From Macrobrachium rosenbergii (Eukaryota; Arthropoda; Malacostraca; Decapoda; Palaemonidae), in contig NC_089782.1 in assembly GCF_040412425.1 (NCBI RefSeq), positions 17,476,622 through 17,540,621 on the forward strand: a DNA stretch of 64,000 nucleotides. Direction: 5' to 3'. Made by a program: the position numbers and the translations under genes. This document shows positions 37,386-47,653 of the stretch, one piece after another. Below the pieces are notes generated by a model, which did no database searches, was not told the origin of the DNA, and was given only the letters and a program-made list of their open reading frames with translations. Numbering within the stretch: position 1 is the first letter of the stretch; each line of letters starts with the position of its first letter.

Positions 37386-38239
37386 ACCTCATTTGCGGGT
37401 GCAATTATCTCCTGGTTTCGGATAAAGGCAAATGGAGACGAAGCCTGCCGAAAATCCACCAGAAAGGTTGAGTTCCCCATAAAAACTGGTGAACATGGGT
37501 TTCCAGAGGTCACCAGGAATTGGGAAAGATCCTAACATAGAAAGCGAGGGCATGACCACCCTTCTTGTGACAACAGTGACCTCTGGGAGGGGCAAGAAAA
37601 TGAGCCCCCGAATTCATATAAGGAGAGAAAACACAGCAATCGCTCTCAGAACACCCCTGTAGCAGACCCACCCACAACTCCCTTGCACAGCTCCATTATT
37701 GAGCTAACCCGATCTATGTGGTCACCTTTTCAACCACCCGGTTGCACTGTCTGTGTATTTTCCCATTAAAATCACCCCTCCAGAACTGGTGAAAATTGAC
37801 AAGGCCCCTCCATCGCTCCGTTATAAGACAGTACATCAGCTGTGGAAACATCAACTTGTCTTGTGCTTCCTGCACTGAAAAGGTCACTGCAATCAATTCT
37901 TCAGTAACCCTTTCAAGAGGATTAATCATAGACCATTCAGTTTTTAAACAATGAAAGCATAACTAACCATGTGGCAGCCCTGTTTAATCTGCCTATCATT
38001 CCCCAGTCTTCTGATTGACATGTTAAATTGTAAATATATTCCATTTAAAGTAAACCCAAGTGTTTATCTGTAAAGCCCCTTGTTAAAATACGGCCCTCAG
38101 CCCAACTGTTTTTTTTCTTTTACGATTCCTGCCTGGCCTAGCAATTGCAGTCAGATTTCTTCAATTCCCCCTGTTCAAGAGTTAGACCCAGATTGGACCC
38201 CTGATCAAGGAAACCAGTAAGTAGGCCAGGTAAGAATCT

Positions 38240-38252
<13 letters not shown>
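37386..38252. other. Unidentified segment between TA arrays
   Basis: About 870 bp with more even base composition than its neighbours. Short minus-strand frames (37389-37595, 37714-37929) show no recognised motif. GCCTGGCCTA (38140s) and TAGGCCAGG (38222-38230) are complementary words near the right end. Possibly an inserted element of unknown family. Confidence 0.35.

Positions 38253-38335
<83 letters not shown>
38253..38335. repeat. (TA)n array
   Basis: Preceded by an A-run (38239-38253). Confidence 0.9.
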
Positions 38336-38338
<3 letters not shown>

Positions 38339-38452
38339 GTTGAATTTGTCACATACAGTGTTATGTGTCCTAATTACTCCTGGATTTATATATATAATGT
38401 TGAATTTGGCACATACAGTGTTATGCGTCCTAATTACCCTGGATTTCTTATT
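38336..38452. repeat. 60-bp tandem duplication
   Basis: AATGTTGAATTTGTCACATA at 38336 and AATGTTGAATTTGGCACATA at 38396, followed by the same 40 bp with few changes. Confidence 0.85.
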
Positions 38453-40289
38453 GGTACCTTGAGTTTCTTTGTATTTTCTCTTCTTAACTGTTAGAGGCCA
38501 TAGTGCTGTAGTAGCTAATGTATAGTAGACTACTTGAGCTGGTAGTTTCCACTACTGTGTGTAATTACTGGTTTCATTTGTAAGTTAATAACTTATATAC
38601 TTTTTTCTGTAAGTCATGTAATTTTGGTGTTAATCTTTCTTATTTAGTTGTTAAAAAATTAAAGTACTAAGTAGTCCCTTTATATGCCAGATGCTTCAGA
38701 AACTAGGCCTTCTGAGAAGTGGCAGAATCTGATAAGTAACAAAGAACTTATACCATAGCTTACACTATAACATTCAAGATATCCTACAGCATACAGCATC
38801 CATATTTGGTCACCATACAACTTACAGATTTTTCTGCAAGATGCCTCACTTTTTAAAGCTTGGCAATAAAAAAACCCTCATGATATAACTAATAAGTCAA
38901 AACCTGATAAGTTGATGGGTTGTGCAATGTCATTTCCCAATGTTGCCCAAAGACAGGAAATTAAGCAGACTGAATCCATATTAGGATTATGGCAATCTTC
39001 ACTACAAAAAGAAAGAAAAATAGGAATGGCCATGCTTTATGTCCCAGTTCCTTCTTGTAGGCAGTGCAGGTCAATGTTGATGTTAAAACACATATGCTTC
39101 TTCAGAGAAATATGAACCAACCTTTTATATTGGAGTATCCATTAGTGTAAGCTGGAGACAGTTGTTAAATGTGGTACAGTGCATCACTGACTTATGGCGG
39201 ATTTGAACTTGGGAGCTTTTTCCGTGCCATTAACGGCGTTTTACAGTGACGTAACTTGATGTTGCATCAATTTACAGTGCCGTTGATGGCACTAGCAGCA
39301 AGGATAGGCATCAAGTTAACATCGCTTGTGGCTCTGTAACTTGATACAACATTAAGTTACAGCGCTGTAAGCGCCGATAACTATCAAGGTGGTTAACTGA
39401 TAGTACTGAGGCAGAGTGGGAGGAATACCCCACTCTCACCTAACACCACTTATCCCTTTTTCTTTTTCCCCACTGTCACAAGAATGTCTTACTGCACTCC
39501 TGATTGCAAAGTTGAATTTGTGGTTTTTTTTTTACATGATGACAAGTAGTGTCATATTTGAAAGTGTGAAGGGTTACATCTGCTGTTGCTGCAACCTCTA
39601 GGAGCTCAACTTGTTGAGCTTCCATTAGCAGGCTGTACCCCTGTGGAAAATGCTCCAGAGCATTGACTACTGCTATTTCCTCAGAGGAGAGTAAGATGCG
39701 ATCTAGGGGCAAGAAAAGGAAGCACAAGTGCTCTCCTTCTGCCTCTTTCCCTAAGGACAAAGGGAAGATGTCAAGTGATGGCAGGTAAGTGGGGAGTATT
39801 CCCCCATTCTGCTGCCAAAACTAACTTGTTACCAAGTTCATCGACCTTGTCTAAGTCATGCTGAAGATACACCTATATAAAGGACTGGTTTGTATACCTA
39901 TGAAAAATGGAAATTACTTGAAAATCTGATTTTGCTTGAATTTATTAGACACATCCCTTAAAGAAAAAGTATTAGAATCTTTCCTTTTTCACTATCATCG
40001 TCACTTCCACTCCCTTGTGAATGTGAAGGGTCTCTGGAATTTTGCCAGTTGTGTCTTTAACATGATTTAATTTCCTTTATCACCATATCTAATTGCAGAT
40101 TTTTTTTGCAAAGCTATAGCTGATTAGATCAGTCTAATTACTTTAATCTTTTTATTAGAGCCAGCCCTGTGAGCACTTAGATTTTTAGCTTTTTGGCCTA
40201 GTTGTTAAATTATATTTTATAACACAATATTCTAGCTCAGTTAGTGGGTGGCTGTGTAATGATATAAGAAATTCAGAAACTGGAAGTCT
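38453..40289. other. Non-coding DNA with repeat fragments
   Basis: No gene supported. 39190-39400 is rich in short inverted words (GCGCCGATAAC, AACTTGATACAACATTAAGT, TACAGCGCTGTA) and may be a decayed inverted-repeat element. 39885-39930 (TTTGTATACCTATGAAAAAT, then GAAATTACTTGAAAA) resembles the outer terminus of DIRS element 2, so 39420-39930 may contain a DIRS end fragment. Confidence 0.35.
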
Positions 40290-40500
40290 CCTATGCCAAG
40301 GCACTGTGATTCCCACAGGGAGGTAGTGCTGTCAGTGGTTTTTAGTAGGGTTCCTTCAGCCCCAAGTTGCACCAACATTTTAGCCTTTTACAATAGTACT
40401 GTACTTTCATTTGTCAATCTTGTTGCCCAACCACTCCAACTCCCTCTTTGCACTGTCTAAAGCACTGAGTGGCTGAAAGTTCCCAAGTCCTTGGATTTAT
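40290..40500 (+). repeat. Dispersed repeat, diverged copy 3
   Basis: Shares the order AGTGCTGTCAGTG, GTTCCTTCAGCCCC, TTGCACC and CTCTTTGCACTGTCTAAAGC, GAGTGGC with the copy at 42800-43110. Confidence 0.4.
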
Positions 40501-40921
40501 GCTGACTTTTCAAAAATCAATCAAGACACCATGATTCAAAATGCTATTCACTTAAATAAATCTTGTGCAATACAATATATACCAGTAATTACTTTAAAAT
40601 GCAGGTGCTGTTCATTCCCTCAAATTGTTTTAAGAAGTTTGATGTATATAGTAAAATGGTGGTGTGAGAGATCAAGTACGAAGGTACAAAAATAAAGCTT
40701 CTTTATAATTTTTGCTGCATCTTTATATTTTCTCAGTTATGAGATGTGCATAATTCATGTCCTGTCTTAATTAAGATGGAGGTATAGTAGTTGTATGTGG
40801 TTACAGGTATTTGTTCTTGCCTATTTCTTCTGAAGAAGTGCTCATTTTGGCAGTATTTTAAAACTGTCATGTTCCCATTCTCCATAAAAGATAATTTTAC
40901 TGGGGTCATTACTGACATGAG

Positions 40922-41218
40922 TTAGGTCAATATGAAAATAAGATATAATATTATAAAGACAATGATCAGAACAAGAACTGAAACTTTGGCAATGACTTCC
41001 AGCTGCTCAACGGTTATGTTGGGAGACCAGCCAAATAACTTCTGCAAAATAGGTGTCTCTTCAGGAAATTTAGATATTGACATCACTCTGCTCTCCGCTG
41101 TCAGTCGGCTGTCAATCAGTATGTGGAAGATGATAATCAAGAAGGTCATCATCACACAGAACAGCAACCAGATGTCAACCATTTTGAAGTAAGAAGTTTT
41201 TGGAAGTGAGTCTGAGGC
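40922..41218 (-). CDS. Cys-loop ligand-gated ion channel, last exon (M3, M4, C-terminus)
   Basis: 98 codons plus stop on the minus strand, after an acceptor (CATTCACAG) at 41219-41220, phase 0. It continues the M2 exon: ASDSLPKTSYFKMVDIWLLF is the classic M2-M3 linker and start of M3, which runs to about residue 34 (MMTFLIIIFHILI). The M3-M4 loop is short, about 45 residues (DSRLTAESRVMSISKFPEET, then LFGWSPNITVEQLEV). M4 is KVSVLVLIIVFIILYLIFIL, and the protein ends two residues later. Such receptors form pentamers in the plasma membrane and pass ions on ligand binding. Which ligand and subfamily cannot be told without the extracellular domain. Confidence 0.8.
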   Translation of the reverse strand, partial: ASDSLPKTSYFKMVDIWLLFCVMMTFLIIIFHILIDSRLTAESRVMSISKFPEETPILQKLFGWSPNITVEQLEVIAKVSVLVLIIVFIILYLIFILT

Positions 41219-41589
41219 CTGTGAATGACAGGTCAATGATTAATATTTGTTATATGATTTTCACAAAAATCATCTTAGTTTGAAAATGAGTACAATAGTA
41301 AAATATGCAATTTAAGAGGCAATTATTGCTCCTAAACAGGAGGTCATTAAGAAGTTATTGATGTCATGGGTGATATAAGTGATACTTTTTTATATCATGT
41401 TCATAAGCCTCCATAATTCTAGAGATTTCCAGCACAGATATGATTGAAGAGAAATGACAGAGCATCTTTGAACTCAAAGCTGATCTATATTTTATTATGT
41501 CGAAATTTTGTAATTCAGTTAGTTCTGCCATGCTTTAACTACAACCAGTTCATGTGAAAATCAGTTAATTTGAAAGAGGGAAGACTTAC

Positions 41590-41817
41590 TTGAGCAAACA
41601 GAGTAGCCAGTACAAGCAGAGCAGTAAGAGTGGCCATAATCCGGGCATCAAAGAAAGATTTCCTGAAGAAGAGAGTGAAGTAACTAATGATGAGGAGGAT
41701 GAGCGAGGGAGTGTAGATGTTCAGGATGGCATGGCCAAAGAGACGAATCAGTGGGATTCGAATCCTCACAACGCTTGGAAGTTTCGGCCCTCCGTAGACC
41801 AGTTCCAGTTTCCCAAT
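41590..41817 (-). CDS. Cys-loop ligand-gated ion channel, penultimate visible exon (pre-M1, M1, M2)
   Basis: 76 codons between an acceptor (ACAATTCTTAG, reverse strand) at 41818-41819 and a donor (CAA|GTAAGT) at 41589-41588, phase 0 on both sides. It starts with IGKLELVYGGPKLPSVVRIR, the end of the extracellular domain. M1 is HAILNIYTPSLILLIISYFT with the conserved Pro, then a short loop (RKSFFDAR) and M2, IMATLTALLVLATLFAQ, which has the conserved 9' Leu. The 0' Arg and -1' Ala are present as in anion channels, but the -2' position is Asp instead of Pro. The exons for the Cys loop and ligand site must lie further right on this strand; I did not find them up to 47653. Confidence 0.8.
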
Positions 41818-41819
41818 CT

Positions 41820-42439
41820 AAGAATTGTGAGAGATCATGAGAATATTTGCATATTATTCTGTGTTGTGAAATATATAACCAGATAATGTAAAGTGAGAGG
41901 AGAGCAAAGCAGAATTATAAAGACAAGATACAATGATTTTTAGGAGAAGGGATCCATACAATATACACTATTTCAACTAATTTCCTCCACATTGATGTTG
42001 TACATGGACAGTTAGGAATAAGTCAACAAATCTGCTATGTATGTATAAGAACCAGGACTTAGGACCAGGTTGTGGTTTAAGGCCTGTATTGAGCTTAACC
42101 TTCAACACGTCATACAGTCACAGTTCTGTTGCATCCTATATGCAGAGTACATAGCAAAACAACAGTAAGAGCAGGGACACTAATGGACTGCACAAGCTGT
42201 GGGGAATAGGATGCATGTGTTCCCTTCCATAAAATCCAAGATTTTATGGCCTGTTGCCAACATCTGACTGAAGCAATAATTATTTTTTCTTTAGAAGAAC
42301 AGTTCCTCTCTGTTTTTAACTTTTTATCAAATTTATATTTTTGGCACACAGGTTATATTTTATTCTAACTTGAGAAGATGCACAATAGCTATGACTTCAT
42401 AAAGTAGATTTGATGTGGTTTGTTAATACAAACCCATTA
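41820..42439. other. Non-coding, probable intron of the channel gene
   Basis: AT-rich, no recognised exon on the minus strand. Confidence 0.45.
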
Positions 42440-42687
42440 GGCAGTCCCTGCTTACCGGTGGCATCGGGTAATGGAGTTTTGGTGTTACAGGGTTTGGCTA
42501 GTGACGTCGTTAACCGGATTTTCGGCGCCGATCTCAGGTTAATGGTATCGTTAAATGGGAACTTCAGTGCCGATATCCGGTTAAAGGCGCCGTCAAAAGC
42601 GGATTTTGGCGATTTTTGGTTTACAGCGATTTTCAGTTAGCGACACTCAGCTGGGGACTGAACCCCACCATTAACCGGGGCTGCCTG
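42440..42687. mobile_element. Small inverted-repeat DNA element (MITE-like)
   Basis: About 248 bp with ends GGCAGTCCCTGCTTACC and, inverted, ACAGGCAGCCCCGGTTAA. The interior repeats GTTAACCGG/CCGGTTAA-like words and is much richer in G and C than its flanks. The terminal words match the outer end of the element at 25308, so both belong to one broad family. Confidence 0.6.
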
Positions 42688-42799
42688 TATTCAAGAAATA
42701 GTCTTCAGCTTTGTGGAAGGCATCCAGGTGCATGGATTGAAGCATTTCTAAGGGAAGGTTCCAGAGTGCATGCTTAGTCAACCACAGGACCTGTGCGGA

Positions 42800-43110
42800 T
42801 CCTCCCCTTAAGGGGGAAAGTGCTGTGGGTGCACACTAGGCATTATTAGTGGGTGTTTGCAGCAACCCTTTGGCCCCTAACTGCACTTGCTTTTTATCCT
42901 GTTACTGTACCTCCATCCAAGCTTCCTTTCTTCAGTCTTTCTGACCAGCCTCCCTAACTGTTACTTGTGCAACTGTGGGATTTTCTCGTAGTTCCACCTT
43001 CAAATCCTTGCAATTCATCTATTTTCTGGATCTCTTTATCTTGCCATCCAACTACTTCAACTGCCTTCTCACTGTCTCAAGTTCTGAGTGGCCAAAAGTG
43101 CCCCAGTGCT
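42800..43110 (+). repeat. Dispersed repeat, diverged copy 4
   Basis: Shares CCTGTTACTGTACCTCCATC, TTGTGCAACTG and TTTTCTCGTAG-type blocks with the copies at 2680 and 9160, and CACTGTCTCAAGTTCTGAGT with 40440-40480. Confidence 0.5.
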
Positions 43111-43739
43111 TGGCTCGACAGCCTAATTTTCATAAATCAAAGCATGTAGATTCTCTACTAATATTCATTCTTCTGTGCACTTTGGTTTTGGCTAGATACA
43201 CTGCCGCTCACTTCAGGGCTTACCAGCGTATCTACTGCATTTAATGAAGTATCATTAATAGCATTGTATTTCATTTGAATCTTGTGTGAAACATATTTAT
43301 AATTTGATCCTACAAAGATACATACCATCACCTTTTGTTTAGAATTCCTAGTGTGGTCTGGAAATGGGTCATTGAATCTTGGTAACCTGTGATAAATTGG
43401 AGGCAGGCAGGTGAGTGGTGGGGTACTGCTCAATCACCTGTTGTTAATTCACCTTACAGGGGGTCTCATTGTAATAACAGACTCTCTATCAAGGAGAAAA
43501 CGACAGCCTCGACTGAGTTGATGTTGGACAACCACTCTTTTCAATAACAATAACATGCTTCCACAACGGGAAGTGGACCTGTTAAATACATACTAGAATC
43601 ACAAACTCCTAATGTGTGTGTCCAAACCTGAAGTCAAGCGCAGCAAGAGATGCCTTCCTAAAGACTAGAACAATGGGAGGGACGATAATTTTTCTCCAAT
43701 GTCCCAGATTTCAAAGGTTTGAGCATATTTCTAACCTTT
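43111..43739. other. Non-coding DNA
   Basis: No gene or element recognised. Confidence 0.45.
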
Positions 43740-44640
43740 ATGAATAGTGTACCCAACCCTTAAGCGCCGTGCCTCTGTTTACAAAAGTGTCTGCCGTATG
43801 CCGGGCGTTACGGAAGTTAAGCGCGACGGAAAAAAGTTTTTCAAAAAATCACAGCACGCTGAGTTTTTAAGATTAAGAGTTCATTTTTGGCTCCTTTTTG
43901 TCATTGCCTGAAGTTTAATGCAACCATCAGAAATGAAAAAATATCATTATCATATATAAATATTGAAATATATTCGACAAAGTGACGAAAGAATTTCTGA
44001 GATTTTTATTGAGTTACATTTTCTGCGGATGTAAGAAAAGTTTTTCAAAAATTCACGTAAGTCGAAATATTGTGCTAGAGACTTCCAATTTGTTGCAAAA
44101 TGAAGGTAAATGATTGAATATTACTAGAAGTGAGTTTTGAAAAGCTTACAATTGTGTTTTCAACAATTTCGATTCGAGTCAAAGTTATTGTTGAAGGTTG
44201 AAATTTTGGCACTTATCGTGATTTATATGAAAATATTTCAAAACTGATAAAAGCTACAACCATTGGTTGTTTTTTGTTGTACTTTACATGAAATTGCGCA
44301 CATTTTCATATATAAAACTTTATGTAACGGCTAATATAAAACGGTGCAAAAATTACAACAAAATGACGAAAGAATTTCCGAGATTTTCGGCCGAGTTACC
44401 GCCCGTGCGTAAGGAAAAAGTTTTGTTAAAAAATTCACCATAAATCGAAATATTGTGCTAGAGACTTCCAATTTGTTGCAAAATGAAGGTAAATGATTAA
44501 ATATTACTAGAATATAAGAGTTTTAGCTTACAATTGTGTTTTTTGACCATTTCAGTCGAGTCAAAGTTGGCCGAAGGTTGAAATTTTTTGTAGTCAGCGT
44601 GCGATGCGATCCGCGGCGCAACAGACAATTTTAGTTGGCG
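43740..44640. repeat. Satellite-like repeat, ~382-bp period, copy 1
   Basis: Two diverged units: GACGAAAGAATTTCTGAGAT at 43984 and GACGAAAGAATTTCCGAGAT at 44365; GTGCTAGAGACTTCCAATTT recurs at 44072 and 44455. The head (ACCCTTAAGCGCCGTGCCTC, 43755) has its counterpart at 46852. Confidence 0.75.
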
Positions 44641-45004
44641 TGTAGTCGTCCAGTTGGCGTTGGGGTTAATATTTAAACGTAAACAGGCATTGGTTCCTAT
44701 TACCTCAACAATGGACAAAAGATCAATTCCACTGTCGTCCAGCTGTTTCTATCCCAAACAGTAGGAGGGAAAGTCTCTCCTTTCTAAGCCGGACCTTCAC
44801 ATATAGATTTTTTAAAAATATGTATTGTAATAATTACTAACTCAACATTGATAGGTACCTAGTGCAAAAATTACGGACTTCTATCAGCACATTGCCAGTC
44901 CGTATGGAAGATATGGTTAGATTATCATACTAAGAGGCAGTTGAGATTTCTATAGAGAAACTTTATTTTTCTTATATACCCTTTTGAAGACAAATGCCTT
45001 GTGG

Positions 45005-45740
45005 TTACAACAGTCATGGCATATAAGGCTGCATTAACAGAACCCTTGCTTTATGGATTCGGGATTGACTCCAGTATAGAAGTTGTCACTTCCCTTCTGC
45101 AGTCTTTTGCTCTACAAGGCCTCCCAAAGAGCTTCCAATTGCTTGGTCCCTGAACAAGGTGCTTAGACTTCTATCAACCCCTCAATTCAGTGGACCCAAT
45201 ATAACCACAATGCACAGGCTACAAAAGGTGATCTTCTTGATTGCATTAGCATCAGGAGCTCGTACAGTATTAGTGAACTGGGCTCTTTTAGATGGGGACG
45301 ATGCATCACGCAAATGGTTGACCATCAATTGTGTGTCCCCTGGCCCATCATTCCTGGCCAGAATATGGGATCCTTTAAAAGGAAATCCATTCTTATAGAA
45401 AATCCAATTTAGCAGACAAGACATTATGCCGGTTCAGAAGCATGGGTTTACCTAGAGATCGGCAAGCACCCCAGAAGGTCCTATTTTCCTACACCCTAGC
45501 ACAAACTAACCACTCTCCCTACAAAGACTGAGAATGACTGTAGTGTTTTCTCATTAAAAAGGGAAATCCACACGCTTTCCATACGTCACATGATGTTAGG
45601 AAAGTAAGTACGTCTTTGGCATTCTTCAGAAATGTCTCTTTCAAAAAAGTCTCCAAATCTACAGGGTGGTCATCAGTTAAATCATTGCCACATGTTCAAA
45701 CAAATTTGGCTACACTGTGTATCAGTAGGTGGCATAGTTA
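45005..45740 (+). pseudogene. DIRS tyrosine recombinase relic (element D)
   Basis: The frame from 45159 reads KVIFLIALASGARTVLVNWA, with the first catalytic Arg in SGART (the usual isoleucine-serine after it is changed). PSFLARIWDPLKG aligns with the FLAKNEDP block of the other elements. In a later frame HTSHDVRKVSTSLAFFRN (about 45582-45635) gives the H-x-x-R box, followed by KSTGWSSVKS with Trp. The expected Tyr box (about 45695) is not evident, since the sequence there reads HVQTNLATL. With stops near 45050, 45400 and 45535 it is clearly dead. It represents a different lineage from elements 1, 2 and C. Confidence 0.65.
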
Positions 45741-46060
45741 GTCTTAACCCCTAGGTGCTGTGGCAGAAAACCAAGGGTCATATTGACGGTGAGTATGCTA
45801 ACTATCGCTGGGAGATGGGTGACAGTACTACAACAAAACCCAGCATGCATAGGTAAGCCACTGTAGAACTACATCCTAAAACGTAAGTTCGTGTATAGTT
45901 TCTTGTTCCTTGGTATCAAAACCTGAAAGGTATTTGGAATAAAGAATGGGACTTGAAATCTGTGGCTTGACCTTGGACCGGAAATGTTATTTCCTTTGGG
46001 GTGTTGGGATTAAAAAGCGAGAGCTTGAGCCTTTTTCGTCACCTGTCAGTTTCTTTGTAA

Positions 46061-46549
46061 AGCTCCTTGAGGATGAAACAGCGACTACGCTGTCAAAAAA
46101 CAGGTTTTGATGTAGGAAAAACCTATTTTTGGTAGTCGCTGTTGAGTCCTCAAAACCCTCCCACTTCCCTGACGAAAAGGCATGGGATTTGGGCAAAGGG
46201 ATCAACCTGCATTAACCAACAGAGAGTAATGGCCCCTTGGTCCTTTAACGGCCCGGTTGTAAACAAGATGGCGATGTGCATGCGCAATAGTCACTTCTCT
46301 TTCTTGCAGGTTCTTGTGACATTGGAAAATCTGGGTTCAGCTTCGCTGAAGATAAGGGAAAGGGCTCTCTTATCTTTGGGTCCATTATATACTCCATCAT
46401 GTGTTATAATATTAATCATTACGGCACAATTCTTTGATATTAGTTTGGTCACCATGGAGCTCTGGTAGACCATGGAAGGTAACTCCTTGAGGACTCAACA
46501 GCGACTACCAAAAATAGGTATTTCCTACGTCAAAACCTGTTTTTTGTGA
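46061..46549. repeat. DIRS internal complementary region and inverted terminus (element D)
   Basis: 46091-46153 (CAGGTTTTGATGTAGGAAAA then TATTTTTGGTAGTCGCTGTT) is the reverse complement of 46488-46549. 46061-46090 carries a further CTCCTTGAGGATGAAACAGC word, as expected for the half that pairs with the missing left end. Confidence 0.75.
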
Positions 46550-46554
46550 CAATA

Positions 46555-46830
46555 TATTTTTATGATAAAAAATTTATTTGTAAATTTTCAAATATTAATA
46601 CATTATTATTATTGTGAACAGCAAATATCAATAAAATAAAATATATATTTTTTTTTAAAGTAAAATCTCTCAAGATCACAAAAGAGCTGTTTCCGGGTTC
46701 GTTTTATTGAAGTATAAACAAACCTCCGTTACTCTCTCTCTCTCTCTCTCTCTATTGTACATATCCTTTAAAGAAATATGAATTACTGTACCAAACATGT
46801 AGCTATGAAACTAAAACTCCAAGAAGTTTA
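46555..46830. repeat. Interspersed AT-rich repeat with CT array, second copy
   Basis: Related to 9555-10340: TTTTTATGATAAAAAATTTA, a CT run (46732-46753) and an ACATATCCTT block in the same order. Confidence 0.5.
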
Positions 46831-46849
46831 CAATGTTTTTCAAATATTA

Positions 46850-47653
46850 ACCCTTAAACACCAAGCCTCTGTTAAAAGTATCTGTCGTATGCCGGCAGCG
46901 TTAGAGTTAAGCGCTGAAGCGGAAAAAAAAGCTTTTAAAATCACATACGCTTAGATTTCAAGATTAAGAGTTCATTTTTGGCTCCATTTTTTGTCATTGC
47001 CTGAAGTTTAGTATGCGACCATCAGAAATGAAAACAATATCATTATCACATATAAATATTGAAATATATGACAGCGCAAAACAAAATTTCATATATAATT
47101 GTATACAAATCGCGCTGTGAGCAAAACGGTTAAAGCTAATGAGTTATTTTTTTTCGTTCAATTGTACGCTAAATTGCGATGATTTTGGTATATAATAATT
47201 GTAAAATGATCAAAGCAACACAGAAAATATTATCACAAAATGATGCATGTAGATTAAGTAGCAGCGCGGACGTAAAACAAGTTTTTCTAAAATTCACCAT
47301 AAATCAGGAAAATATTTGTGCTGAGATTTCCCGTTTGTTACTAAAATGAAAATGTAATTGATTGGATATTACTAGACTGTAAGTGTTTTAGCTTACAATT
47401 GCAGTTTTTCGACCATTTCAGTTCAGTTAAATTTGACCGAAGGTAAATTTTTCTATTTATCGTGATTTATATAAAATATTTCAAAACTGATAAAAGCTAC
47501 AACCATGATTATTTTTGTATATTCTACATGAAATTGCACATTTTCGCCTTGCAACACTTTATGTAGACCTAATACAAATGGTGCAAAAATTGCGATAAAG
47601 GTGACTAAAAATTCGATTTTCAACAGTTACCGTCTTGTGGACGTAAGGAAAAA
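46850..47653. repeat. Satellite-like repeat, copy 2, at the duplication junction
   Basis: Same family as 43740-44640 (AACCCTTAAACACCAAGCCT head; TTACTAGACTGTAAGTGTTT and TTTTCGACCATTTCAGTTCA units). It stops abruptly within a unit at GTAAGGAAAAA, where unit 2 of the 29-kb duplication begins. Confidence 0.75.

Larger units (their letters stand above)
44960..46549 (+). mobile_element. DIRS-like retrotransposon, 3' fragment (element D)
   Basis: Recombinase relic at 45005-45740, non-coding tail, then internal complementary region and inverted terminus (46061-46549). Gag, RT and RNase H are absent, so the element is truncated on the left, where it abuts the satellite-like repeat. Confidence 0.7.

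Noticed and set aside
41590..41886. Plus-strand open frame opposite the channel exon
   Set aside because: Shadow of the minus-strand exon encoding M1 and M2, whose motifs and splice sites are clear.
46142..46468. 108-codon open frame
   Set aside because: Lies wholly between the internal complementary region and the terminus of a DIRS fragment; no motif.
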